Source: an uncultured Bacteroidaceae bacterium
Lineage (GTDB): Bacteria > Bacteroidota > Bacteroidia > Bacteroidales > Bacteroidaceae
NCBI GenBank assembly: GCA_905234555.1
Contig: CAJOHO010000001.1
Span: forward strand, 49,372-113,371
DNA: 64,000 bases
Direction: 5' to 3'
Within the stretch, counting starts at the first letter, position 1. Each line of letters opens with the position of its first letter. The notes below the pieces were generated by a model, which did no database searches, had not been told where the DNA came from, and saw nothing but the letters and a program-made list of their open reading frames with translations. The translations under genes and the position numbers were made by a program. Shown here in pieces: positions 42,324 to 52,220 of this stretch.

Positions 42324-43979
42324 TTAATCTAAGATGGTGCAGCCGGCGCAAGGTTTCAGTTGCTTGAAGAAGTCGTTGCCCTTGTCATCTACGAGGATGA
42401 AGGCAGGGAAGTCTTCCACCTTGATCTTCCAAATGGCTTCCATACCCAGTTCTGGATATTCCACACATTCGATGCTCTTGATGCTGCTCTGAGAGAGAAC
42501 GGCAGCAACACCACCAATGGTGCCGAGGTAGAATCCGCCGTGCTTCTTGCAGGCATCTGTCACTTGCTGGGTTCGGTTGCCCTTGGCGATCATTACCAAC
42601 GAGGCACCGTTTGCCTGGAACTCATCTACGTACGGATCCATACGGTTGGCTGTCGTGGGTCCCATAGAACCACAAGGATAGCCTTCCGGTGTCTTTGCCG
42701 GACCAGCATAGAGTACAGGATAGTCCTTGAAGTATTGAGGCATTTCTTCTCCGGCATCTAAACGAGCTTTCAGCTTGGCATGAGCGATGTCGCGTGCTAC
42801 GATGATAGTGCCTTTGAGGTTGACACGGGTAGATACAGGATATTTGGTCAGTTCGGCACGAACGGCATCAATACCTTTATCGAGATCGATTTCAATACCC
42901 TTTGTGCCTTCACCTGGCTTGCGATATTCTTCAGGAATCAGTTCGCTTGGGTTGTCGTCCATCTTCTCGAGCCAGATACCGTCTTTGTTGATTTTTGCCT
43001 TGATATTACGGTCGGCACTACAGCTGACACCCATACCGATGGGACAGCTGGCACCGTGACGAGGCAGACGGATGACACGGATGTCGTGAGCCAGATATTT
43101 GCCACCGAATTGTGCACCCAGACCAATCTTGAAGGCTTCCTTCAGAAGTTTCTTCTCCAAGTCAACATCACGGAACGCACGTCCAGTCTCGTCGCCTGTG
43201 GTTGGCAGGTTGTCGTAATACTTAATGGAGGCGAGCTTCACCGTCAGTAGGTTCTTCTCTGCAGAAGTGCCGCCAATGACGAAAGCGATGTGGTAGGGTG
43301 GGCAAGCAGCAGTACCTAAGTGCTTCATTTCCTCAACCAGGAACGGCAGCAGGGTGCCTTCGTTCTGAATGGTTGCCTTCGTCATCGGGTAGAAGTAGGT
43401 CTTGTTGGCTGAGCCACCACCTTTAGCTACCATCACGAATCGGTATTCAGCACCTTCAACGGCTTCGATGTCGATCTGTGCAGGGAGGTTGCACTTGGTG
43501 TTGACCTCGTTATACATGTCGAGTGGTGCATTTTGCGAATAGCGCAGGTTGTCCTGTGTGTAGGTGTTGAAGACGCCAAGGCTCAACGCTTCTTCGTCCT
43601 CGAATCCTGTCCACACCTGCTGCCCCTTCTCGCCATGAATAATGGCGGTACCTGTGTCCTGGCAGAACGGGAGCACTCCCTTGCAGGCTGTCTCCGCATT
43701 GCGAAGGAACTGCAAGGCTACATATTTGTCGTTCTCCGATGCCTCTGGGTCTCTCAGGACCTTAGCCACTTGCAGGTTGTGTTCGCGACGGAGCATAAAT
43801 TCAACATCATGGAAAGCTTGCTGAGCAAGCAGTGTGAGTGCTTCCTTTGAGACTTTCACGATTTCGTGACCTTCGAACTCACTCACCGTCACCCCTTCTT
43901 TTGTCAGCAGGCGGTATTCGGTGTCGTCTTTACCTACCTGAAACATGGGTGCATACTTAAAATCGGGTGCTTTTGCCAT
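42324..43979 (-). CDS. Class I fumarate hydratase (iron-sulfur)
   Basis: A 551-residue cytoplasmic [4Fe-4S] enzyme for fumarate-malate interconversion, central to the succinate pathway of Prevotella. It carries [65 protein letters not shown] and a final [11 protein letters not shown], covering the alpha and beta parts of class I fumarase in one chain. I start at [12 protein letters not shown] (43979); the upstream frame to 44030 would cross the promoter's -7 box. Confidence 0.96.
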   Translation of the reverse strand: MAKAPDFKYAPMFQVGKDDTEYRLLTKEGVTVSEFEGHEIVKVSKEALTLLAQQAFHDVEFMLRREHNLQVAKVLRDPEASENDKYVALQFLRNAETACKGVLPFCQDTGTAIIHGEKGQQVWTGFEDEEALSLGVFNTYTQDNLRYSQNAPLDMYNEVNTKCNLPAQIDIEAVEGAEYRFVMVAKGGGSANKTYFYPMTKATIQNEGTLLPFLVEEMKHLGTAACPPYHIAFVIGGTSAEKNLLTVKLASIKYYDNLPTTGDETGRAFRDVDLEKKLLKEAFKIGLGAQFGGKYLAHDIRVIRLPRHGASCPIGMGVSCSADRNIKAKINKDGIWLEKMDDNPSELIPEEYRKPGEGTKGIEIDLDKGIDAVRAELTKYPVSTRVNLKGTIIVARDIAHAKLKARLDAGEEMPQYFKDYPVLYAGPAKTPEGYPCGSMGPTTANRMDPYVDEFQANGASLVMIAKGNRTQQVTDACKKHGGFYLGTIGGVAAVLSQSSIKSIECVEYPELGMEAIWKIKVEDFPAFILVDDKGNDFFKQLKPCAGCTILD

Positions 43980-44019
43980 TTTTTTAATAGATTGATTAGA
44001 TTTGTGATGAATTATGTTG

Positions 44020-44027
44020 CAAATATA
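44020..44027 (-). promoter_or_regulatory. -7 box of the fumarase gene
   Basis: TATATTTG on the minus strand, 40 bases before the ATG at 43979. No clear -33 box. Confidence 0.5.
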
Positions 44028-44123
44028 CACTTAATATTTGAAAAAGTGGCACTATTTCTGGACAAAAAGTGCGGTATTGCTCACATTTTTATGAAATAAT
44101 GCTGAAAATCAAAATAAAATGCT

Positions 44124-44131
44124 TACTTTTG
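44124..44131 (+). promoter_or_regulatory. -7 box of the VTC-DUF4956 operon
   Basis: TACTTTTG, 47 bases before the ATG at 44179. The -33 region is weak. It is divergent from the fumarase promoter. Confidence 0.45.
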
Positions 44132-44178
44132 CGCTCGATTAGACAAATAAAGTCTTTTGACACCTCTTTATCATCCGA

Positions 44179-44985
44179 ATGACAAATTACGACACAGACA
44201 TACACGCACTTCTGGATTTGATGAAACCCATCACGTTGGACGAGATGTCGTCCATTAAACTGATGAACCGCATAGACACAAAATTCGTGTGCTCTAAGCG
44301 TCAGTTGGTTGCGTTGCTTCATCAAGCCCAGTCGAAGTATTATGTGCAGACCATTGGCACAGACCGGATCAGTCCCTATCGCACTACCTATCTCGACACG
44401 GACAACTACACGCAATACTTGCAGCATCACAACCGTCATGCCAGCCGAACAAAAGTGCGTGTGAGGACCTATTTGAGTTCGGGCGACCTCACTTTCCTGG
44501 AAGTGAAGCGCAAGAACAATCACGCAAGAACCAAGAAGAAACGGATACAGGTGCCGAGTCTGGAAACTGCGACCCAGACCGAAGGCGCGGCCGAACTGGT
44601 CTTTGACCACACGGGACTGGAGCTTGGCACCATGCATCCTATCGTTCAGAACCACTTCGACCGGATTACGCTGGTGAATTACGGAAAGACGGAACGCCTG
44701 ACCATTGACTTCAATGTCCGTTTCCATAACTACGAAACCGATCTGGACCGAGATACAGGCAATATTGTCATCGTGGAACTCAAACGTGACGGAAATATCT
44801 ACTCACCCATCCTGACCATCCTGCGTGACTTACATATTCATCCGACAGGTTTTTCGAAATGCTGTATTGGAATGGCAATGACCGATCCTCACCTCAAGCA
44901 GAACAACTTCAAGGAGAAACTCCGGCTGCTGGGTAAGATCAACGCAGATGACACTTACATCATTCGTTACGACGAAGATATTTAG
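44179..44985 (+). CDS. VTC-domain (polyphosphate-polymerase-like) protein
   Basis: A 268-residue cytoplasmic protein with the VTC tunnel-fold signature: MNRIDTKFVCSKRQL, ISPYRTTYLDTDNY, ASRTKVRVRTYLSSG, LTFLEVKRKNNHARTKKKR and ILTILRDLHIHPTGFSKCC. In yeast Vtc4 this domain makes polyphosphate from ATP; bacterial versions often sit next to DUF4956 and CotH genes. The basic strands that hold the triphosphate (RVR, EVKRK) are present. The DUF4956 gene follows 67 bases on. Confidence 0.9.
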   Translation: MTNYDTDIHALLDLMKPITLDEMSSIKLMNRIDTKFVCSKRQLVALLHQAQSKYYVQTIGTDRISPYRTTYLDTDNYTQYLQHHNRHASRTKVRVRTYLSSGDLTFLEVKRKNNHARTKKKRIQVPSLETATQTEGAAELVFDHTGLELGTMHPIVQNHFDRITLVNYGKTERLTIDFNVRFHNYETDLDRDTGNIVIVELKRDGNIYSPILTILRDLHIHPTGFSKCCIGMAMTDPHLKQNNFKEKLRLLGKINADDTYIIRYDEDI

Positions 44986-45052
44986 TTGAGGTCTCCATCT
45001 ACTCGCAAATTCAATCAACCACATCACTGATAACTCAAAAAACAATCAATAA

Positions 45053-45757
45053 ATGGACACAATCAATGAATTTATCGCCTCATTGTCAGGCGACACAGTG
45101 AAAATCGTAGATCTTGTGCTACGTCTCATCGTGAACACCATCTTCTGTTTCATCATTGCACGCTGCTTCTACTTCCCCAAGAGCCGCCGTCGCGACTTCT
45201 TCTTCACGTATATGCTCGTGGGCTTTGCCATCTTCATGCTGATGCACCTGATGGGTGATGCCAAGATGAAGACAGGTTTTGCCATGGGTCTGTTCGCTAT
45301 TTTCTGCATCATGCGCTACCGCACAGAGTCTGTGCCTATTCGCGAGATGACTTACCTCTTCATCGTCATCGCCATGTCAGCAATTAATGCCCTTGCCTGG
45401 CTGGCTGACATCAGCGATAAACACCCCGACTTCCTTGGTCCTGAACTGACTGCTATCGGAGAACTTGCCCTAACAGACGCTTTCTTTGTGTTAGCAGTAT
45501 GGCTGGCAGAGGGAGGAAAATGGCTGAAGAGCCTGTCGTCCAAGTATATCAAATACGATAAGATTGACTTGATAACGCCAGAACGTCGTGAAGACCTCAT
45601 TGCCGACCTGAAGAAACGGACGGGTCTCGATATCACACATGTTGAGATTGGTTCTATCGACTTCTTGAAGGATATGGCGCTGATTAAGATTTTCTATAAT
45701 TCTGAAGAGATCAATAGTGAATCGCTTCAAAAGATGCCGAAAATGTATGAAGAATAA
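45053..45757 (+). CDS. DUF4956 membrane protein
   Basis: A 234-residue inner-membrane protein. Helices lie at about residues 22-40, 52-68, 73-92, 100-120 and 130-148, with the family signature GFAMGLFAIFCIMRYRTESV and REMTYLFIVIAMSAIN. A cytosolic ferredoxin-like tail follows (EDLIADLKKRTGLDITHVEI). DUF4956 proteins are the regular partners of VTC proteins, and may carry or sense polyphosphate; this is inferred from gene pairing only. It overlaps the next gene by 11 bases. Confidence 0.9.
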   Translation: MDTINEFIASLSGDTVKIVDLVLRLIVNTIFCFIIARCFYFPKSRRRDFFFTYMLVGFAIFMLMHLMGDAKMKTGFAMGLFAIFCIMRYRTESVPIREMTYLFIVIAMSAINALAWLADISDKHPDFLGPELTAIGELALTDAFFVLAVWLAEGGKWLKSLSSKYIKYDKIDLITPERREDLIADLKKRTGLDITHVEIGSIDFLKDMALIKIFYNSEEINSESLQKMPKMYEE

Positions 45758-46568
45758 ACGGATAGCCTTGATTTTTGCCCTCGCAGTTTCCACCTTGGGC
45801 GTTTCTGCACAGGAATTGGTGTCGACGGCCACACATAAGGACGATTTCGGCACGGATGTTTCGTTGGAGGTGGAGAAGAAGATTGTGAGTGGAATGAGCG
45901 TTAGCCTCGAAGCCAATCACCGTTCCCAACGTGACACAGAACGTACCGACCGCTGGCAAGTTGGCGGAGGATTTGACATGCGCCTGTTCCGTTCCGAAGA
46001 TAAGCGTGTGACCGCCAAGGCGGGTTTGGGCTTTACCTATACCTGGAAACAGAAACTGGGGGAAATCTCCGAGCACTTTAATGTTGATGGTAAGATGAAC
46101 GGTTATAACCAGACGGAAAGCTACTGGCGCCGTCGCTATCGCACTTCTGTTTCTGTGGGTGTGGACTTTGCTCCGACAAAGCGCTGGGAGTTCTCGCTCA
46201 AGGAAACATTCCAATATAACCTTTATCTGAAGGGGGACTCTGTGGATCGTGTCAAATATCGTTACAACGATGACGATGATCTCTATTCCTATCAGGACCC
46301 CAAGGCTGTGGAGGCTAAGGATAAGATGATGTTGCGTACAAAATTCACTGTAGAGTACAACATCAAGGGCTATCCCGTCAATCCGTTTGCTTCTGTGGAG
46401 TATTGTGCAGGACAGAACCATGTTGAACGCTGGAAATATACAGCCGGTGTGGATTATAAAATCACCCGTGATACCAAACTGTCTGTGTTCTACCGCTATC
46501 AGCGTGAGACAGACGACGATGACCCTGATGGACATTTCGTCGGCTGGGCTTTGAAGTTTAATTTCTGA
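45747..46568 (+). CDS. DUF2490-like outer-membrane beta-barrel protein
   Basis: A 273-residue protein with a signal peptide (IALIFALAVSTLGVSAQE) and alternating beta strands with aromatic ends, such as VSLEVEKKIVSGMSVSLEAN, DRWQVGGGFDMRLF and a last strand FVGWALKFNF. This is the DUF2490 small porin-like family. I start at ATG 45747 (MKNKRIALIF); the longer frame from 45717 would deepen the overlap with DUF4956 and spoil the signal peptide. It belongs to the VTC cluster and could be its outer-membrane part. Confidence 0.85.
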   Translation: MKNKRIALIFALAVSTLGVSAQELVSTATHKDDFGTDVSLEVEKKIVSGMSVSLEANHRSQRDTERTDRWQVGGGFDMRLFRSEDKRVTAKAGLGFTYTWKQKLGEISEHFNVDGKMNGYNQTESYWRRRYRTSVSVGVDFAPTKRWEFSLKETFQYNLYLKGDSVDRVKYRYNDDDDLYSYQDPKAVEAKDKMMLRTKFTVEYNIKGYPVNPFASVEYCAGQNHVERWKYTAGVDYKITRDTKLSVFYRYQRETDDDDPDGHFVGWALKFNF

Positions 46569-46597
46569 ATTTGTTAGAAGACTAAAGACCGATTATT

Positions 46598-46996
46598 ATG
46601 AAAAGACTTTTATTTCTCTCTGTGCTGTCCGTATTCAGTGTCTTACCGTTTTATGCAGAAGATGATTACTCCCTGTATATCCTGAGTACGGGTACGGACA
46701 CTCCTGCCACATACTCAGTTGCTGAAATACAGAAGCTGACGTTTAATAATGGCAATGTCGTTGTGACCAAAACTGACGGCACCACTGCGTCTTTTGGAAT
46801 GAACGCTATCACAAGCATGTATGTGGATGTTTCTCCAGCTGACGGCATTGAAAGCTTAACTGAAACGCTGACGAAAAGTGACGATGCCGAGATTTATGAC
46901 CTGCAGGGTCGTCGTGTTGCTGCATCCACAGACCTTCCCAAGGGCGTCTATATAGTGAATCAAGGTGGTAAGAATCATAAAATTATAAAAAGGTAA
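46598..46996 (+). CDS. Small secreted protein with C-terminal Por-like tag
   Basis: A 132-residue protein: signal peptide (LLFLSVLSVFSVLPFYAE), a short domain YSVAEIQKLTFNNGNVVVTK, and a C-terminus DAEIYDLQGRRVAASTDLPK with GVYIVNQGGKNHKIIKR, the type A sorting-tag pattern. It stands between the DUF2490 and Cthe_2159-like genes on the same strand and is probably translated with them. Function unknown. Confidence 0.82.
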   Translation: MKRLLFLSVLSVFSVLPFYAEDDYSLYILSTGTDTPATYSVAEIQKLTFNNGNVVVTKTDGTTASFGMNAITSMYVDVSPADGIESLTETLTKSDDAEIYDLQGRRVAASTDLPKGVYIVNQGGKNHKIIKR

Positions 46997-47002
46997 AGCA
47001 AC

Positions 47003-48301
47003 ATGAAGACAAGAACGATACTCTGTTGCCTTGCTTTGCTTTGTGCTTTCTGTGCTGAAAAAGCCACTGCGCAAATCAAGGCTTACGTCTGCGAGGGCTA
47101 CGATGATGAGGATATTAACATCAGTAGCAAGACAGACATTTCTTTCTCTGCCGACAAATCCACTGTGACTGTTGGCAAGGAAACTTTTAAAGTGGCTGAC
47201 GTCGATTCCATTCTTTTCCATAAGCCGAAGTTCAACAGTGTTGATATCGTGTGGAACGGAAACAGCGCCACTGTTACGATACCTTCTTCTATTAAAGGTG
47301 TAACCAGTAGCGTGAGTGGAGGACATGTCACGATTACCTCCACGAATACCAGCGAGGAGCTTCTTTATGTTCTCAGTGGAAGTTCCACCAACGGTTCGCT
47401 GACGCTTAACGGTAACTACAAACTGCGTATGCACCTCAATGGTGTGTCTTTGAGCAGCAGCAAGGGTGCAGCTTTGGATATTGAGTGTGGCAAGCGTGTG
47501 GAAGTAAAACTCATGAAGGGTACTGTCAACACCCTTGAGGATTGCACCCAGGGAAGCCAGAAAGCTGCGTTCTATACCAAAGGACATCTTGAAATCAAAG
47601 GAAAGGGCACCCTCAACGTGAAGGGTAAGACCAAACATGCTATCTGTGCGAAGGAATATCTTCAGCTGAAATCCTCTGCGGGTACGATCAATATCTTGGG
47701 TGCTGTGAGTGACGGCATTCACTGTGGTGAAGGTGACAAGACTGATCCTGAAAACAGCCGCTTCATCATGGACGGAGGAACCGTGACGATTTCCAGCTGC
47801 GGCAGTGACTGCATTGACAGCGACGATTATGGTTCGATGTTTATCAATGGTGGTACCGCCAATCTCAATATCAGCCAAAGTGACGGAGCTGGTCTCAAGT
47901 GCGACTCCATTATTTATATGAAAGACGGGAACATTAACCTGAATATCACTGGAACCATCAGCCAAGGCCTTCGCTTTGCCTACGATGCGTACTTTGACGG
48001 AGGAACAGTGGAAGGTGCGATAACAGGAAATGGCTCCAAGGGCTTCAAGGCCAAGAAGACCACGGCTGGTACGACGGTCAACAATGGTGGTGATGCCCAT
48101 TTCCGCGGTACAGACGTCACGCTCACCCTCTCAGCAGGTACTTATACTGCCGACGGAACAAAGTGCGGAGGAATCCGTGTGGACAAAAATATGTACCAGA
48201 CGGCTGGAAATATTCATATCACGAAGACCAATTCAGCGGCTGTACCCATTGAAGTCAAAGGGACTGACAGCAAAACGGGTGGGACTCGAGTGGAAGACTG
48301 A
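47003..48301 (+). CDS. Cthe_2159/DUF4353-like beta-helix carbohydrate-binding protein
   Basis: A 432-residue exported protein. The signal peptide (LALLCAFCAEKATAQ) is followed by a short domain like that of 46598 (FKVADVDSILFHK). From about residue 150 a right-handed beta-helix follows: GAALDIECGKRVEVKLMKGT, GKGTLNVKGKTKHAICAKEY, GAVSDGIHCGEGD, GGTVTISSCGSDCIDSDDYG and KSDGAGLKC-like turns. This matches the calcium-dependent polygalacturonate-binding Cthe_2159 family, which often travels with VTC, DUF4956 and CotH. It ends the cluster; CotH itself is absent from the window. Confidence 0.85.
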   Translation: MKTRTILCCLALLCAFCAEKATAQIKAYVCEGYDDEDINISSKTDISFSADKSTVTVGKETFKVADVDSILFHKPKFNSVDIVWNGNSATVTIPSSIKGVTSSVSGGHVTITSTNTSEELLYVLSGSSTNGSLTLNGNYKLRMHLNGVSLSSSKGAALDIECGKRVEVKLMKGTVNTLEDCTQGSQKAAFYTKGHLEIKGKGTLNVKGKTKHAICAKEYLQLKSSAGTINILGAVSDGIHCGEGDKTDPENSRFIMDGGTVTISSCGSDCIDSDDYGSMFINGGTANLNISQSDGAGLKCDSIIYMKDGNINLNITGTISQGLRFAYDAYFDGGTVEGAITGNGSKGFKAKKTTAGTTVNNGGDAHFRGTDVTLTLSAGTYTADGTKCGGIRVDKNMYQTAGNIHITKTNSAAVPIEVKGTDSKTGGTRVED

Positions 48302-48432
48302 CGTCGTTGTTGATTGCGTCTTAAGTGCTCTTGCTGTTCTGCGAACCATCCCAAAGATGACCAAAATCGCAGACGAAGGGTCTTTGTGCACATATAAATG
48401 ACGAATTTGGCAATTATGTGCGTTTTTTTTCG

Positions 48433-48440
48433 TAACTTTG
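48433..48440 (+). promoter_or_regulatory. -7 box ahead of typA
   Basis: TAACTTTG, 85 bases before the ATG. A TTTGG at 48406-48410 is a possible -33 box with slightly long spacing (22). The 224-base gap 48302-48525 shows no gene. Confidence 0.5.
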
Positions 48441-48525
48441 CACCCGTTTTCAAAGCAGAGGGTCTGTTAAGGACCTGTTCTGCTTGCTGAAAGATTGTGA
48501 ATTTAGGTCAGAAAAAAGAAGTTTT

Positions 48526-50337
48526 ATGAGGCAAGATATTCGTAATATCGCCATTATTGCGCACGTTGACCATGGTAAGACCACTTTGGTTGACAAGATG
48601 TTGCTGGCAGGAAATCTCTTCCGTGAGAACCAGCAGACAGGTGATTTGATTTTGGATAACAACGAATTGGAACGTGAACGTGGTATCACGATCCTCTCCA
48701 AGAACGTCAGCATTAATTATAAAGGTGTAAAGATCAATGTGATTGATACGCCGGGACACAGCGATTTCGGAGGCGAAGTGGAGCGTGTGCTCAATATGGC
48801 TGACGGTTGCATCCTTTTGGTTGATGCTTTCGAAGGTCCGATGCCACAGACCCGCTTTGTGCTGCAAAAGGCGCTGGAGATAGGTCTGAAGCCTGTTGTG
48901 GTAGTGAATAAGGTGGATAAGCCTAACTGCCGTCCGGAGGAAGTGTATGAGATGGTGTTCGACCTCATGTGCAACCTCAACGCAACAGAGGACCAGCTGG
49001 ATTTCCCCGTGGTTTATGGTTCTGCCAAGCAGGGCTGGATGGGCGAAGACTGGAAGACTCCTACGGACAATATCGAATATCTGCTCGATACAATTATCGA
49101 AACCATTCCTGCCCCAGAACAACTGGAAGGTACACCACAGATGTTGATTACCTCCCTCGATTATTCCACCTATACAGGTCGTATCGCAGTAGGACGTGTG
49201 CATCGTGGCACGCTGCGCAGTGGTATGAATGTAACGATTTGCCATCGTGATGGTTCGAAGGAGAAGACAAAGATAAAGGAACTTCATACATTTGAAGGCA
49301 TGGGACACCGTGCAGCGACAGAAGTCAGCAGCGGTGATATCTGTGCGGTCATCGGACTGAGCAACTTCGAGATTGGTGATACCATTACCGACTACGAAGA
49401 ACCGGAGGCACTGCCTACCATCTCTATTGATGAACCGACCATGTCGATGCTCTTTACCATCAACAACTCTCCGTTCTTCGGCAAGGAAGGTAAGTTCTGC
49501 ACCAGTCGTCACATTGGTGACCGTCTGGCACGTGAGTTGGAGAAGAATCTGGCGCTCCGTGTGGAACAGAAAGAAGGCTCTACGGACGAGTGGATCGTCA
49601 GCGGACGTGGCGTGCTTCACCTCAGCGTACTGGTTGAGACCATGCGTCGCGAGGGCTACGAACTCCAAGTGGGACAGCCACAGGTGATTTATAAGGAAAT
49701 TAACGGACAGCGTTGTGAACCTATCGAGGAACTGACCATCAATGTGCCGACGGACTTCAGCAGCAAGATGATTGATATGGTGACGCGTCGCAAGGGTGAG
49801 ATGTTGTCGATGGAGGCACAGGGTGACCGTGTGAATATCGAATTCGAGATTCCTTCTCGTGGCATTATCGGTCTGCGCACCAACGTGTTGACGGCCAGCC
49901 AAGGCGAAGCCATTATGGCTCACCGCTTCAAGAACTACCAGCCTTTTAAGGGAGAGATGGTGCGCCGTACCAACGGCTCTATGATTTCGATGGATTCAGG
50001 AACAGCTGTCGCCTATGCGATGGATCACCTGCAGGATCGTGGTAAGTTCTTTATCTTTCCACAGGAGAAAGTCTATGCAGGACAAGTGGTGGGTGAGCAT
50101 GTCCATGAGAACGACTTGGTCATCAATGTTACTAAGACCAAACAACTGACGAATGTGCGAGCCTCTGGTACTGACGAGAAGGCCCGTATCGTTCCTCCCA
50201 TTCAGTTGTCGTTGGAGGAAATGCTGGAATACATCAAGGAAGATGAATACGTGGAAGTGACACCGAAGTCGATGCGTATGCGAAAAATCATCCTCGACCA
50301 CCTGGAGCGTAAACGTGCCAATCGCAATGAGGAGTGA
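48526..50337 (+). CDS. typA: Translational GTPase TypA/BipA
   Basis: A 603-residue ribosome-binding GTPase of the EF-G group. G1 AHVDHGKTTLVDKML, G2 region ERERGITI, G3 DTPGHSDFGGEVE, G4 NKVDKPNCRP; then domain II, the EF-G-like domains III and V and the TypA-specific C-terminal domain (RMRKIILDHLERKRANRNEE). Full length. Start at ATG 48526 (MRQDIRNIAI); an in-frame TTG at 48484 would add 14 unlikely residues. In other bacteria it supports ribosome assembly and growth in stress or cold. Confidence 0.97.
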   Translation: MRQDIRNIAIIAHVDHGKTTLVDKMLLAGNLFRENQQTGDLILDNNELERERGITILSKNVSINYKGVKINVIDTPGHSDFGGEVERVLNMADGCILLVDAFEGPMPQTRFVLQKALEIGLKPVVVVNKVDKPNCRPEEVYEMVFDLMCNLNATEDQLDFPVVYGSAKQGWMGEDWKTPTDNIEYLLDTIIETIPAPEQLEGTPQMLITSLDYSTYTGRIAVGRVHRGTLRSGMNVTICHRDGSKEKTKIKELHTFEGMGHRAATEVSSGDICAVIGLSNFEIGDTITDYEEPEALPTISIDEPTMSMLFTINNSPFFGKEGKFCTSRHIGDRLARELEKNLALRVEQKEGSTDEWIVSGRGVLHLSVLVETMRREGYELQVGQPQVIYKEINGQRCEPIEELTINVPTDFSSKMIDMVTRRKGEMLSMEAQGDRVNIEFEIPSRGIIGLRTNVLTASQGEAIMAHRFKNYQPFKGEMVRRTNGSMISMDSGTAVAYAMDHLQDRGKFFIFPQEKVYAGQVVGEHVHENDLVINVTKTKQLTNVRASGTDEKARIVPPIQLSLEEMLEYIKEDEYVEVTPKSMRMRKIILDHLERKRANRNEE

Positions 50338-50482
50338 CGGGGAAATCAAACAGCTAATAGTTTTATCCTCATTTTGCTAACTCCACTTTCCATTGTTCAG
50401 AAAAGCAGCATAAAAACGACCAAAAAACTGCACAAAGATAGTATGTGTGTGCAGGGGTTAAGCATTTTTTCGGAATTTATTC

Positions 50483-50512
50483 TTGATGATTGCAAGAAAA
50501 TTGCTACCTTTG
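50483..50512 (+). promoter_or_regulatory. Promoter of acpP-fabF-rnc
   Basis: TTGA (50483-50486), 18 bases, TACCTTTG (50505-50512). The leader to acpP is about 88 bases. The 269-base gap 50338-50606 otherwise shows no gene. Confidence 0.6.
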
Positions 50513-50606
50513 CAGCCTGAATGCGTTTGAAGGGTGTCAAAATGCAGTTCAAAAGAGAATTTGAGATAGAAACATTATATTCATTAACAAACAAAAAGAA
50601 AAGATT

Positions 50607-50843
50607 ATGTCTGAAATTGAATCAAAAGTAAAGTCAATCATCGTTGACAAACTCGGCGTTGACGAAGCAGAAGTTAAACCTGAAGCAAGCTTCACTAACG
50701 ACCTTGGTGCTGACTCTCTTGACACAGTTGAACTCATCATGGAGTTTGAGAAGTCTTTCGGTATCAGCATTCCAGATGACGAAGCTGAGAAGATTTCCAC
50801 TGTTGGTGACGCTATCACCTACATTGAGGAGCACGCAAAATAA
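50607..50843 (+). CDS. acpP: Acyl carrier protein
   Basis: A 78-residue acidic four-helix protein carrying growing fatty acyl chains on phosphopantetheine. The attachment serine is in [17 protein letters not shown]-terminal [19 protein letters not shown] and C-terminal [20 protein letters not shown] are typical. It is followed by fabF, the usual Bacteroidales order. Confidence 0.98.
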   Translation: MSEIESKVKSIIVDKLGVDEAEVKPEASFTNDLGADSLDTVELIMEFEKSFGISIPDDEAEKISTVGDAITYIEEHAK

Positions 50844-50854
50844 AAAGAAAAGTA

Positions 50855-50942
50855 GTTGAAAGTTGAAAGTTGTAAGTGGAATGAGAACCCTGTCTTAGGC
50901 AGGTCTCATTAACTTAAGCTTTCAACTTTCAATTTTCAACTT
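50855..50942. repeat. Long inverted-repeat hairpin between acpP and fabF
   Basis: Outer arms are GTTGAAAGTTGAAAG and its approximate complement (CTTTCAACTTTCAATTTTCA); the inner stem is AATGAGA (50880-50886) with TCTCATT (50904-50910), plus CCTG/CAGG inside. It may tune how much transcript continues from acpP into fabF. Confidence 0.65.
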
Positions 50943-50957
50943 CTAACCCAATTAATT

Positions 50958-52220
50958 ATGGAATTAAAGAGAGTTGTTGTAACAGGACTGGGTGCCGTCA
51001 CTCCTCTTGGTAATGATGTTCAAACTACTTGGGAGAACGTGAAGAAGGGTGTCAGCGGAGCCGGACCTATTACGCATTTCGATGCATCACAGTTCAAGAC
51101 ACAATTTGCTTGCGAAGTCAAGGACTTCGATTCAACACCTTATATCGACCGTAAGGAAGCTCGCAAGATGGATCAGTATGCCATCTATGCTATCTCTGCT
51201 GCTAAAATGGCAATTGCCGACTCTGGCATGGACCTTGAAACAGTGGATAAGAACGAAATCGGTGTGGTGCTTGGAGTTGGTATCGGTGGTATTCACACCT
51301 TCGAAGATGAGGCTGGTAACTACGCTGTGACTGGCGCAACCATCGGTCCTAAGTACAATCCGTTCTTCATTCCTAAGATGATTGCCGACATCGCTGCCGG
51401 TCACATCTCTATTGAGTACGGATTCCACGGACCTAACTACACAACCACTTCAGCTTGTGCTTCTTCAACCAACGCACTTGCAGATGCATTCAACCTCATC
51501 CGTCTGGGCAAGGCCAACGCCATCATCACAGGTGGTGCTGAAGCTGCTATCTGGCCTGCCGGAGTTGGTGGTTTCAATGCCATGAAGGCTCTCTCCACCC
51601 GCAACGACGACCCTCAGGGTGCTAGCCGCCCAATGAGTGCCAGCCGTGACGGATTTGTGATGGGTGAAGGTGGTGTGGTTCTCGTTCTTGAGGAACTGGA
51701 GCACGCCAAGGCACGCGGTGCCAAAATCTATGCTGAAGTTGCCGGTTGCGGTATGTCGGCAGATGCCTACCACATCACAGCCACTCACCCAGAAGGCCTC
51801 GGAGCTAAGCTCGTGATGGAGCGTGCACTGAAGGATGCTGGTATGACAACTTCTGACATCGACTACATCAACATGCATGGCACATCTACCCATGTAGGTG
51901 ACATCAGTGAAACCAAAGCCATCAAGGAGGTGTTCGGTGAGGATGCTTACAAGATGAACATCAGCTCCACCAAGTCAATGACAGGCCACCTGTTAGGAGC
52001 TGCTGGAGCCATCGAAGCAATGATCAGCGTGTTGGCTGTGCAGAACGACATCGTTCCCCCAACCATCAACCACGATCCTGAAGATAAGGATGAAGAGATT
52101 GACTATAACATGAACTTCACCTTCAACAAAGCTCAGAAACGTGAGATTCGTGCAGCACTTAGCAATACTTTCGGATTCGGAGGACACAATGCATGCGCGA
52201 TTTTCAAAAAGTACAAATGA
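50958..52220 (+). CDS. fabF: Beta-ketoacyl-ACP synthase II (FabF)
   Basis: A 420-residue condensing enzyme for fatty acid elongation. The catalytic Cys lies in TTTSACASSTNA, the two catalytic His in NMHGTSTHVGD and STKSMTGHLLGAAGA, and the family ending NTFGFGGHNACAIFKKYK is present. It depends on the acyl carrier protein coded upstream. The stop overlaps the rnc start (ATGA). Confidence 0.98.
   Translation: MELKRVVVTGLGAVTPLGNDVQTTWENVKKGVSGAGPITHFDASQFKTQFACEVKDFDSTPYIDRKEARKMDQYAIYAISAAKMAIADSGMDLETVDKNEIGVVLGVGIGGIHTFEDEAGNYAVTGATIGPKYNPFFIPKMIADIAAGHISIEYGFHGPNYTTTSACASSTNALADAFNLIRLGKANAIITGGAEAAIWPAGVGGFNAMKALSTRNDDPQGASRPMSASRDGFVMGEGGVVLVLEELEHAKARGAKIYAEVAGCGMSADAYHITATHPEGLGAKLVMERALKDAGMTTSDIDYINMHGTSTHVGDISETKAIKEVFGEDAYKMNISSTKSMTGHLLGAAGAIEAMISVLAVQNDIVPPTINHDPEDKDEEIDYNMNFTFNKAQKREIRAALSNTFGFGGHNACAIFKKYK

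Noticed and set aside
48508..49923. Minus-strand frame (471 codons) opposite typA
   Set aside because: typA has all GTPase motifs on the plus strand; the opposite frame is His-rich and random-looking.
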